The translations under genes and the position numbers were made by a program. This document shows, piece by piece, positions 35,245 to 47,996 of a stretch of DNA of 64,000 bases; the first letter of the stretch is position 1; each line of letters begins with the position of its first letter. A model generated the notes under the pieces. That model ran no database searches. It saw nothing but the letters and a program-made list of their open reading frames with translations, and was not told the origin of the DNA. The stretch is taken from assembly GCF_036320965.1 (NCBI RefSeq), contig NC_092241.1:27983297-28047296 (forward strand), read 5' to 3'. This DNA comes from Panulirus ornatus. Taxonomy: Eukaryota > Arthropoda > Malacostraca > Decapoda > Palinuridae.

Positions 35245-35248
<4 letters not shown>

Positions 35249-35278
<30 letters not shown>
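35249..35278. repeat. (TA)n between head-to-head LINEs
   Basis: TA run of about 30 bp that replaces the 5' part of the minus-strand LINE and adjoins a plus-strand LINE fragment. Confidence 0.95.
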
Positions 35279-35279
<1 letters not shown>

Positions 35280-35283
<4 letters not shown>

Positions 35284-35790
35284 GTGACTACTTTAAAGGA
35301 CTGTTGAATGTGTTTGGTGATTGGTTGGAGGATACAGGGTGTTTGAGTCATGTTGGTATGCAAAATGAGAGACGTATGGAAGGTGTTTTGGGGAAGAACT
35401 AAGAAGTGGTGAAAGCCTTACGTAAAGTGACATGTGTTAGGGCTATTGGAGTGGATGGTAATGCAGTTCAATTTATTAAGAAAGGGGGTGACTTTGTCGT
35501 TGATTGGTGCGTATGGATTCTAAATACATGTATGGATCATGGTGAGTTTTCTGAGGGTTGGCGGAATGCATGTATAGTGCCACTGCATAAAGGCAAAGGG
35601 GATAAAGGTGAGTGTTCAAACTACAATGGTATATGTTTGTTGAATGTAACTGTTAAGTTGTATGGGAGGGTACTGACTGAGAGGGTGAAAGTATGTACAA
35701 AGTGTCAGATTGGGGAAGAGCAGTGTGGTTTCAGAAGTGGTAGAGGATGTATGGATCAGGTGTTTGCTTTGAAGAATGTGTGTGTGTGAA
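35280..35790 (+). mobile_element. Diverged RTE-like LINE fragment (RT N-terminal part)
   Basis: Plus strand, starting at an FKGLLNV block (YFEGLLNV in the intact copy) and continuing through EVVKALRK, GVDGNAVQFIKKGGDF, NACIVPLHKGKGDKGECSNY and QCGFRSGRGCMDQVFALKNV. The frame 35406-35789 covers 127 residues, but an upstream stop at about 35401 separates the first part. It ends inside a TGTGTGTG run just before the RT catalytic core. Older than the adjacent minus-strand copy. Confidence 0.9.
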
Positions 35791-35974
35791 AATGGACTAA
35801 ATCTCGAAGGTTCCCTAGTTAATAGGGACTATACGAAATATTTCTTCGCCAAAGACAATGCTGACGAGTGAAATAAGCCCCCGGAACATCTTGAGAGAAC
35901 ACACTTAACATCTTCAATATTAGACTTGATCATTGTCTGTCACTCTCCGGTACTGAATACTTTATTCAGCCAAT

Positions 35975-38878
35975 CATCACAACCTAGTGGTACGTTATGC
36001 TACCATCACAACCTAGGGGTACGTTATGCTGCCATCACAACCTAGTGGTACGTTATGCTACCATCACAACCTAGTGGTACGTTATGCTACCATCACAACC
36101 TAGTGGTACGTTATGCTACCATCACAACCTAGTGGTACGTTATGCTACCTTCACAACCTAGTGGTACGTTATGCTACCTTCACAACCTAGTGGTACGTTA
36201 TGCTACCATCACAACCTAGTGGTACGTTATGCTACCTTCACAACCTAGTGGTACGTTATGCTACCATCACAACCTAGGGGTACGTTATGCTACCATCACA
36301 ACCTAGTGGTACGTTATGCTATCATCACAACCTAGGGGTACGTTATGCTACCTTCACAACCTAGGGGTACGTTATGCTACCATCACAACCTAGTGGTACG
36401 TTATGCTACCATCACAACCTAGTGGTACGTTATGCTACCATCACAACCTAGTGGTACGTTATGCTACCATCACAACCTAGTGGTACGTTATGCTACCATC
36501 ACAACCTAGTGGTACGTTATGCTACCTTCACAACCTAGTGGTACGTTATGCTACCTTCACAACCTAGTGGTACGTTATGCCACCATCACAACCTAGTGGT
36601 ACGTTATGCTACCATCACAACCTAGTGGTACGTTATGCTACCATCACAACCTAGTGGTACGTTATGCTACCATCAACCTAAGGGTATATGCTACCATCAC
36701 AACCTAGTGGTACGTTATGCTACCATCACAACCTAGTGGTACGTTATGCTACCATCACAACCTAGTGGTACGTTATGCTACCATCACAACCTAGTGGTAC
36801 GTTTATGCTACCATCACAACCTAGTGGTACGTTATGCTACCATCACAACCTAGTGGTACGTTATGCTACCATCACAACCTAGTGGTACGTTATGCTACCA
36901 TCACAACCTAGTGGTACGTTATGCTACCATCACAACCTAGTGGTACGTTATGCTACCATCACAACCTAGTGGTACGTTATGCTACTCACAACCTAGTGGT
37001 ACGTTATGCTACCATCACAACCTAGTGGTACGTTATGCTACCATCACAACCTAGTGGTACGTTATGCTACCATCACAACCTAGGGGTACGTTATGCTACC
37101 ATCACAACCTAGTGGTACGTTATGCTACCATCACAACCTAGTGGTACGTTATGCTACCATCACAACCTAGTGGTACGTTATGCTACCATCACAACCTAGT
37201 GGTACGTTATGCTACCATCACAACCTAGGGGTACGTTATGCTACCATCACAACCTAGTGGTACGTTATGCTACCATCACAACCTAGGGGTACGTTATGCT
37301 ACCTTCACAACCTAGTGGTACGTTATGCTACCATCACAACCTAGTGGTACGTTATGCTACCATCACAACCTAGTGGTACGTTATGCTACCATCACAACCT
37401 AGTGGTACGTTATGCTACCATCACAACCTAGTGGTACGTTATGCTACCATCACAACCTAGGGGTACGTTATGCTACCTTCACAACCTAGTGGTACGTTAT
37501 GCTACCATCACAACCTAGTGGTACGTTATGCTACCATCACAACCTAGTGGTACGTTATGCTACCATCACAACCTAGTGGTACGTTATGCTACCATCACAA
37601 CCTAGTGGTACGTTATGCTACCATCACAACCTAGTGGTACGTTATGCTACCATCACAACCTAGTGGTACGTTATGCTACCATCACAACCTAGTGGTACGT
37701 TATGCTACCATCACAACCTAGTGGTACGTTATGCTACCATCACAACCTAGTGGTACGTTATGCTACCATCACAACCTAGTGGTACGTTATGCTACCATCA
37801 CAACCTAGTGGTACGTTATGCTACCATCACAACCTAGTGGTACGTTATGCTACCATCACAACCTAGGGGTACGTTATGCTACCATCACAACCTAGTGGTA
37901 CGTTATGCTACCATCACAACCTAGTGGTACGTTATGCTACCATCACAACCTAGTGGTACGTTATGCTACCATCACAACCTAGTGGTACGTTATGCTACCA
38001 TCACAACCTAGTGGTACGTTATGCTACCATCACAACCTAGGGGTACGTTATGCTACCTTCACAACCTAGTGGTACGTTATGCTACCATCACAACCTAGTG
38101 GTACGTTATGCTACCATCACAACCTAGTGGTACGTTATGCTACCATCACAACCTAGCGGTACGTTATGCTACCATCACAACCTAGCGGTACGTTATGCTA
38201 CCATCACAACCTAGGGGTACGTTATGCTACCTTCACAACCTAGTGGTACGTTATGCTACCATCACAACCTAGTGGTACGTTATGCTACCATCACAACCTA
38301 GTGGTACGTTATGCTACCATCACAACCTAGTGGTACGTTATGCTACCATCACAACCTAGTGGTACGTTATGCTGCCATCACAACCTAGTGGTACGTTATG
38401 CTGCCATCACAACCTAGTGGTACGTTATGCTGCCATCACAACCTAGTGGTACGTTATGCTACCATCACAACCTAGTGGTACGTTATGCTACCATCACAAC
38501 CTAGTGGTACGTTATACTGCCATCACAACCTAGTGGTACATTATGCTACCTTCACAACCTAGTGGTACGTTATGCTGCCATCACAACCTAGTGGTACGTT
38601 ATGCTACCATCACAACCTAGTGGTACGTTATGCTGCCATCACAACCTAGTGGTACGTTATGCTACCATCACAACCTAGTGGTACGTTATGCTACCATCAC
38701 AACCTAGTGGTACGTTATGCTGCCATCACAACCTAGTGGTACATTATGCTACCTTCACAACCTAGTGGTACGTTATGCTGCCATCACAACCTAGTGGTAC
38801 GTTATGCTACCATCACAACCTAGTGGTACGTTATGCTACCATCACAACCTAGTGGTACATTATGCTACCTTCACAACC
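35975..38878. repeat. 29-bp tandem array (minisatellite), ~100 units
   Basis: The consensus unit reads CCATCACAACCTAGTG then GTACGTTATGCTA. About 2.9 kb holds roughly 100 head-to-tail units. Common variants are GTGG to GGGG, CCATC to CCTTC, CTACC to CTGCC and TACG to TACA. Only three length changes are seen (5 bp short near 36676, 1 bp long near 36803, 2 bp short near 36985). Each normal unit has one CpG and an internal TGGTA/TACCA inverted pair. No open frame of note crosses it. Confidence 0.98.
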
Positions 38879-40949
<2,071 letters not shown>

Positions 40950-41100
40950 ACACCTCGAGCCTAAAACAGACGCCCACTTATCAATCAGCCTCAAAGGCAG
41001 GACGAACAGTTGGATTTCCTATGGGCCAACTACCACACCTAGGATTCGTACCCAGACGGCCTCATGGATGGATCATGATCAGCAACACCATCGACAAACC
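40950..41100 (-). mobile_element. tRNA-derived SINE fragment
   Basis: The minus strand contains GGTACGAATCCTAGG (B-box-like), then GTGGTAGTTGGCCCATA and GATAAGTGGGCGTCTG. This follows the order of 51597-51740 and 51946-52105. The A-box side is degraded. Confidence 0.6.
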
Positions 41101-42494
41101 ACGAAAACCTGTGTGATGGGGAAATGAGAGTGTGTCGATGGGGGTAAGCAGACGCACACAATAGACAAAAATACACGAACAAGATTATATTGTCTGTTCA
41201 TGTCATCACAATATGCAATGAATCTTAACCGCTTTCACATATCTACTCAATCATCTACTTTGTCGTTTGTTCATACCTTTACTCAGTCTTACAAAACACT
41301 CTTTCTCTTACTTATCCAATCACTCCTCTCACTTCCTCATTTTCCAATGCATTCTTTTTTGCCGCATATTCATGTGTCTTTCTCTTTCTCATATAATCTC
41401 CACTTACAGACTTAAGCATCTGATCATTCACTTTTATCAATCACTCACTGACTCACTCACTCACTTGAACACTTCTTTCCTCACACATTCCTTTGCTCAC
41501 TCATTCTCTTAGTCAATCATTCACATCCACCATTATTCAACCATATGGAGGCCTCATACTGTAAGAATTATACATGTAAAGGATAATCGTATATTAGCAA
41601 TGTTTATCATGAAACGGTAAAACTTTAAAAGGTTACGCCGTACAACCAAGGTGAACATCATGAATGAACGAATGGAGAGACAAAATTGCTGACGATGCTT
41701 AGGATGTCAATACACTATACTGGAAGTGATTTAAATGCTGTTGTTAGTTGGAGGTAAGAATATCTGTCCAGAGCGGCAGGCAGAAAGGAACTGTGAAAGG
41801 ATTAGCAGAAGAACTAAACACAGTACAAGAATTATCATTCAGCTGTGAGTGACACTAAGTAATGAACTGGTTCTAAAGAAGTCAAGAACATACATACTGT
41901 CATTAGAACTTTTAATAAAAGTCCATTGAAAGTCTTAAGCTCGCATGAATAAAGAGAATGAATAACATTACCAGCAGATTCTTCACTTTCACAATATCCT
42001 GCAGCAACTACGAATTACGGCCACATGCCTGTTGGCAAAAGTTCTTTAACCAGGGTACGTGGATTGGTACACAGAGGGTGGCAACACGTTCACGGAATGT
42101 CTGTCTTTCTTGGGAATTCTGCCGTTTACAGAAACACTGCAGTTCAAGGAAAGAAAAACGTTTAAGGAAGCGCTCTCATTCGTTGCCGTCGTGCAGGCTA
42201 TAAGGCTCTGGGGTTACGGAACGTATCGCAGTGTACCAGCAGTGACCGTGGACAACATCTAAGGCGGCCGACATGGGAGGCTGGACCAAGCCGAACCTCG
42301 AATAATTGGTTGTTAAATCATCTGTCGACGTCTGGGTTAAGTCTGGCATTGGTGATGGCGGTTGTCTGCAAATCCTCTCTGAGACGATCACGGTGAGGAA
42401 AACGCTGAGGTCTAGACGAGGGATGGAGACACTCGGATAGTGATATGAAATCAGGTTGCCGAGAGTTAAAAGTGATTATTACTTAATGAAAAAA
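41101..42494. other. Spacer, nothing recognised
   Basis: Includes a pyrimidine-rich stretch with CTCA-type repetition at about 41440-41520. Frames up to 81 codons, not recognised. Confidence 0.45.
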
Positions 42495-43765
42495 GAATCC
42501 TAAAAAAAAATTAGGGGAAGGGAACCATTTTCGACGGACTCTTAGATAAAAAAAAACTAGATAGGAAATGGGGATAAGAATCAAGGGAGGTAGGACAACG
42601 AAGACTAATGAAGGTGTGGGGAAGAAAGCTCAAAAGGACAGAGGAAAAGGAAGCGATGACCGAAACAAAAAAATCTAACTTGCGGAGATCGATGTGTTGA
42701 CGACGGAAAGTGAGAGCTTTTGCCACCAGATCAATTGATGATGCTTGGTGGAAGGAAGCGGAGGGGAGAGCTGCTCAACACAGAGAAATGAAAAAGAAAT
42801 ACCTTAATAGAGCGGTAAAAGGAGAGCTATGCCAATAACAGTGTGTAAATGTGCTGTTGACAAGAGGGAGAGAGAGAGCAGCTATTTCAACAAAAGGAAA
42901 GGAAAGAGGCTGGAGTAAATGATAGGGATAAAGGTATTACACACAGGAAGTGGATGCAAGGAGAAGGAAAAAAAAAGGAATTATTACATAGACTGTGAAG
43001 GGAAGAGCTGCAACACAGGGTAAAGGAAGGAACTCTACATAAATGGCGAAGAGACAGACTGCCAAAGAAATCAAGGGACGAACTGCTGCCCAGAGGCGGA
43101 GGGAAGGAGCTGTTGGACAAAGTAGAAGAAGTTCTTTGGCAAGTTCTACATAAAGAAAAATAAAGGAAAGGTCTGCACAGAGGAGTAAGGGAGGCGCCGT
43201 TGTGCAAGGATGTGGGAGGAACAACCAGGAAATAAAAATGTGTGGAGATTAAGTGATACATGAATAGGGATGGTACGATGGTATGCACTGTGGGAGAGTG
43301 AAGAGGCTCCTGCAAAAAGGTATGGAGTGGGAGCTGCCACGAAAGGTTATGGGAAGAACTTCTGTACACGATGTAAGAGAGAACTCTGCTGTACGAACGT
43401 AGGGAGACTATTACACTTATGAGAAAAGTAGCAACTGTAGCATAAATTGAATAAGGAGTGTGTCCTATGTTGATGGAGAGAGAAAAATCTGATGAACAGA
43501 TCCAGAGAACGAAATCAGAAAAGGGGAGAAAAGATGCCGTGCAAGAGAGGATAAGGAGAGTTGCTGATCAAAGACAGAGAGGAGAAACCTTTATGCAAAA
43601 AAGAGTGAAGCTGTTTCATAAAGATAGAGGGAACAATGTGCTGTAACTCTGGGAAGAGAGAACAAATGCATTATAGATGAGTGATGTGTTGTATAAAAGG
43701 GGACAGGAGGAACAGAGGCGCAAAGAAAAGAATCTGTTCCCAAGAAACGAAAGCAAAGAGGTACC

Positions 43766-43769
<4 letters not shown>
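42495..43769. repeat. Purine-rich, strand-asymmetric degenerate repeat tract
   Basis: The plus strand is dominated by A and G, with recurring GGAGAGCTGC, AAGGAA and GAACT(C/G)T words at irregular spacing. Long minus-strand frames (42887-43369, 42937-43224) are Ser/Leu/Pro/Phe-rich by-products of the pyrimidine strand. No gene is supported. Confidence 0.5.

Positions 43770-43844
<75 letters not shown>
43770..43844. repeat. (GA)n microsatellite
   Basis: Perfect GA run of about 75 bp within the purine-rich tract. Confidence 0.97.
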
Positions 43845-43845
<1 letters not shown>

Positions 43846-44388
43846 GGGACGAGTTTCAGCGCAGCGGGAATGAAACAGCTGCTCAAAAGAGCAGAGATCA
43901 GTATGTTTCACACAATGAATGAGAATGAGCAGCTACGTAAATGTGGGATGTTCAATAATTCCGCGAAAGCTGGTAAGAAGAGGGACTCAAGATGTCCTTT
44001 GACCATATTTGTCAGAGAGAGGGAGGATTTGGGAGGAGGGGGAAAGAGAGACGGAGAGGACAGTTGATAATGACAGACAAACGATCAAGATAAAAAGAGA
44101 TAATCATATATTCAAATCACAAGTTCACTTCTTCACCAAAAGCAACCACATTCTGCAGGATTTCACTTTTAGTGTATCAATCAACATTTCACACGTTGCG
44201 AGAACTTTCTCTACGTGTTAAAAGATATCACACATCTCCCGGGTATTCCCTATCTTTCTTATGTAAAGTATTTCGTGAGATAACCTAAATCGTATCAGAT
44301 GTCTTATACTCACGGGGATACGACTTAAAAGATATGAAGATAAAGATAACTGAATGATGTAAGAAAGACCATCTTAAGAGTATGGACA
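43845..44388. other. Spacer, purine-rich at left
   Basis: Purine excess continues to about 44075 (GGAGGATTTGGGAGGAGGGG), then ordinary A+T-rich sequence. Confidence 0.5.
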
Positions 44389-44507
44389 ACAGAAACAACA
44401 GGGATGAGCCATCAGAAACAACAGGGATGAGCCAACAGAAACAACAGGGATGAGCCAACAGAAACTACAGGGATGAGCCAACAGAAACAACAGGGATGAG
44501 CCAACAG
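44389..44507. repeat. 23-bp minisatellite, about 5 units
   Basis: Unit CAGAAACAACAGGGATGAGC plus CAA repeated with only single-base variants (one AACT, one CCATC). Confidence 0.95.
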
Positions 44508-44742
44508 TACTTCAGTAACGGTTTAGAGAGAAGATGGGTTTTGGGACATCTATGAATACCTTACAATCAGGTGGATCCAAGGAGCGGGTCTAAAGCATTA
44601 GTCAAGCGTACAGTACTCAAGGCGTAAAGTTCATGGGCAAATACTTGAATATTCTACACAGGATCTCCGTAATTTTTAGTGGCTGCCAGCCACCTGTGGG
44701 TGACCAGGAATACGTTACTGTGTTAGCAGGCAGGTGCTGTAA

Positions 44743-44745
<3 letters not shown>

Positions 44746-44790
<45 letters not shown>
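44746..44790. repeat. (TG)n microsatellite
   Basis: Perfect TG run of about 45 bp. Confidence 0.97.
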
Positions 44791-44798
<8 letters not shown>

Positions 44799-45064
44799 TC
44801 TTATCTATATTCTTTAACTTATATGGACATATGGGAAGGGAGATTTGGAGCTTCGCATCCTATCGTTGATCTCTGCGTCAAACATTCTTTTTTTTCCTTT
44901 CAATTTTCCAGACGTAGTCACATCTACTTAGTCTAGTTTGTATCACGAGTCCACAGCTTTGTTACTGGAGACATATCTCCACACATCCCTCCGTATATGT
45001 CTCTTGATACTTCATGTACTGTCCTCTTGATCTAAGCTCTCTTCCATAGTCAAGGAAATACTTC

Positions 45065-45270
45065 TAAGGAATCCTTGTTATGGCATATGTCATTATGATG
45101 TTCCCCCTCATTTCATGGTAATGTGGTCGATTGAAGGCTTCCCTCCTCTCGTAACTCATGTCATTCAATTTGGTTCCATTCGTATTGCATTCTCTTTTTA
45201 CCTTTTTCAGCAGTTCTATGTTGCTCCTCATAAGAGTATACCAAACTGGTGCACCATATTCTAACATATT
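45065..45270 (-). mobile_element. CR1/Jockey-type LINE fragment
   Basis: A 67-codon minus frame reads LEYGAPVW, then IELLKKVKREC, then a MSYERREAFN block and an EMRGNII block. The order matches the LEY.S.VW / IE.IE.VQRRA / LSYEERL / RRIRGD signature of CR1/Jockey C termini. Short and weak. Confidence 0.45.
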
Positions 45271-46814
45271 CTACGTCGTGTATGGCATCTTGAACACCTC
45301 GTCATCCTTATATTTAAAGACAGTTTTCATATTTACCGAAATATATATTTTCCCCGAGATCATTCTTGCATCATTACCCGCAACAAGTTCAGCTCGATGT
45401 CAACTCTTTGGTCTCTTTCATAATACGACTCGTGTGTTCTCCCTTTCCCGGTATGATCTAGGGTCAGATTTCATTAGCCATTCGGTCGACCAACAGATGC
45501 ATCTTGCCCGAGCTTCTTTGCACTGTTTCTCAGTCCTTATTGCTTCGTACTTCTTTCACAGTCTTCGTATACGAATCAGTCATACTCAGGTATGAATCCT
45601 TGTTATTTGGTAAAAATTTACATAGATCAGACATGATAATGGCCCAGCAATAAGCTCTGAGAGACTCCACTTGTCTCCTTCATCCAGCTGAAGAAGGCTC
45701 CCCGCCATGTGTATTCTGTTCCGTTCCAGTTAGGTAGCTGTCGATCTATTTGTGTGGCGCCCCTTTGACCTTAGCTAAGACGCCTACCCTCCTCACCAGA
45801 CCTCCGTAGAAGTCAGTATAGAATATCTTTTAGCAGTGGGAGAAGAAACTACCCAACCACTCGTCATTTTTTCATAGCATGTTGCTTACTCTCTCTTAGA
45901 AATCCCATGGATTCATTACGAGAGATCTTTTCCCACTGAATCATGCTTCTAAACGTTGAATCCTGTTTCTAAACGTACAGAAAGAACTTTACAATCGTTT
46001 GTTCTTATTCTCAAGCGACAACAACTGTTTTACAAACCTTTGCATCATCTAGCACCTGCAGATTTCATCTACTTTTCAATTTCCTTTTGGACTGCAAAGA
46101 TCACTTGCTCATTGGCAATTATGTATTCTTATCCCTTTACTCGACCATTGGCTGACGAACGCTAAGCCTCAACTGATTGCTTCGTACATGAATGGAATTC
46201 TCTTAGTCTTTAAACTTAAAGCCATTGTATAGCCTTCCATAAGCAACCTTCACAAATGTCTTGAACACGTCACAAACTCTATTCTTACTGTCTCTTAACA
46301 ACTAACCTGGAGACTAATTAGTGATCTTAATCAATTGATTATCGTGTATAAGAAGTAAATTTAATCAAATCGCTGGAATACCCTCACCTAGAGCCAGCTT
46401 AGTTCAGGAGGAAACGACAATAAGTTATTCAGGACCTCAAACTGCTCAGATTGGCTTACATATTTTCTCAATGTAGTCAACAGCCTTACTGAAGTCTTTC
46501 CCAAACATCCCATCCTAGTCTTCAGGCTAAATGAATATGTAATTACTGGTGGTGCAGGAGACGGGGTGTCAAGTATTGATCGTTATTAGTTCCATCTTTA
46601 AAACGACGAATAGATGACAGGCTTTGTTTCCCGTGCATTGTACGTGTCAGCAGGAGACTGACTATGTGTGCGCGATTGGCGCCATCTTTTGTTCGTTTCT
46701 GACACTATGCCTTAGTACTAAGGCGGGAAAAGGAATTACGGAAGTATAACAGTAACGGTTATACTGATGGCGATAATGACAAGTATTACTAATCATTCAT
46801 TTATTTCATTTCTT
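45271..46814. other. Spacer, nothing firmly recognised
   Basis: The first part may continue the decayed LINE. The 145-codon plus frame 45158-45595 is probably its antisense shadow. No gene supported. Confidence 0.4.
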
Positions 46815-47080
46815 TTATTATACTTAATCGCCGTCTCCCGCGTCAGAGAGGTAGCGCAAGGAAACAGACGAGGAATGGCCCAACCCACCCACATACATAT
46901 GTATATACATAAACGCCCATACACGCACATATACATATATATATATACATTTCAACATATACATACATATACATACACAGGCATATACATATATACACAT
47001 GTACATATTCATACTTGCTGCCTTCATCCAAACCCGTCGCCACCCCGCCACACATGAAATAGCGCCAGGAAAAGACAAAA
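46815..47080 (-). mobile_element. RTE-family LINE 3' untranslated tail, diverged
   Basis: The minus strand ends GTCTGTTTCCTTGCGCTACC, then CTCTCTGACGCGGGAGACGG and TAAGTATAA, matching the terminal tail of the intact LINE, with one stem base of the hairpin mutated. The preceding 200 bp is rich in ATGTAT/TGTATA words, as in the 3' untranslated region. No coding part is left. Confidence 0.7.
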
Positions 47081-47094
47081 AAGAATTAGAATGA

Positions 47095-47175
47095 TAATAG
47101 TAATGATAATAATAATACTAATAACAATAACATAATAATAATAACAATAATAACTAATAGTAGTTATAATAATAA
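47095..47175. repeat. Imperfect (AAT)n/(AAC)n microsatellite
   Basis: AATAAT, AATAAC and AATAGT units over about 80 bp. Confidence 0.85.
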
Positions 47176-47960
47176 TTTACGGCTTACAGAAGTAACTGCA
47201 GCTAAAGGCTAGAAAATACACAGAGAATAAACAGAAAATACAGACTAGGGCTATAAAAGGGTGTGTGGCGAGGAGGGAGGGTCAAATGTAGCGGTAATTT
47301 ACATAGTAATGACGGTGTTCACAATTGCTGGAATGGGGCTAATTCTAAAGTGGTCTATATGAGCTCAGAATGGATCAGCGTAATTGCAGTGTCGAACTGG
47401 ACGCTGGGAAGTAGTGGAATCACCTATTCATAACCATCAACTCATACAGTATGGGCAGAGATTTCTACACTCTTGATGATACCAAATACCTTAAACTTTT
47501 CCTTTTGCCTATTACGAGATTTGGTCAAATGGGGTGACGACCTGTCCGCTGGGAACCAGTGTATTTACCTATCTATCAAGTACCTATTTGCACAGTATGG
47601 GTCGAGAATTCTACCCACTCATGGGGCTACATTTCTCAGGTTTTCTTTACCTTTTACGACGGGTTTGTCATTAGGCAGGAATAGAGCTCAGGGCTCACCG
47701 CAGGAGAATGTAGAGGTCAAAATAGACAGTCGTGTTAGTTGCATGTTTTCTAGTGTTATGTTTTGATTGGAGATTGAGCGTCTGTGGACTGCATGACAGC
47801 GAGGCTCGTGTATGCGAGACAGAAAGAAAGAACAGCAGCTTGGGCGAGGGAGGGGAACATGATAGCCAATGTAGTGTGTCCCAGTATTCCACCATCACTA
47901 ACACTCCCGAAACCCAGGAAATACCTCGTTGGTCGGTGGTTGGTTGTCACCTACTAATAA

Positions 47961-47962
<2 letters not shown>
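47176..47962. other. Spacer with a weak internal duplication
   Basis: The stretches near 47437-47475 and 47590-47625 share CAGTATGGG, GA.TTCTAC and ACTC.TG, suggesting an old repeat. No gene recognised. Confidence 0.35.

Positions 47963-47994
<32 letters not shown>
47963..47994. repeat. (TG)n microsatellite
   Basis: Perfect TG run of 32 bp. Confidence 0.97.

Positions 47995-47996
<2 letters not shown>

Larger units (their letters stand above)
32505..35248 (-). mobile_element. Young 5'-truncated RTE-like LINE with 3' tail
   Basis: About 2.74 kb, minus strand. Order: truncated endonuclease, reverse transcriptase and C-terminal domain in one frame (32714-35242), a 184-bp 3' untranslated region with a G14 run, a terminal hairpin, a 24-nt poly-A (T-run 32505-32528) and (TA)n. 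The 5' edge ends in (TA)n (35249-35278). Near-identity to fragments at 18419-19078 and 19101-19773 shows recent family activity. This copy is dead at the 5' end because the N-terminal half of the endonuclease and any 5' promoter are missing. Confidence 0.93.

Noticed and set aside
35975..38878. CRISPR array
   Set aside because: The units are contiguous 29-bp repeats with no unique spacers, and the surroundings are eukaryotic retroelements.
42887..43369. 160-codon minus-strand frame as a secreted or membrane protein
   Set aside because: Ser/Leu/Pro/Phe-rich composition comes from the pyrimidine strand of a purine-rich repeat; the overlapping frame is equally open.
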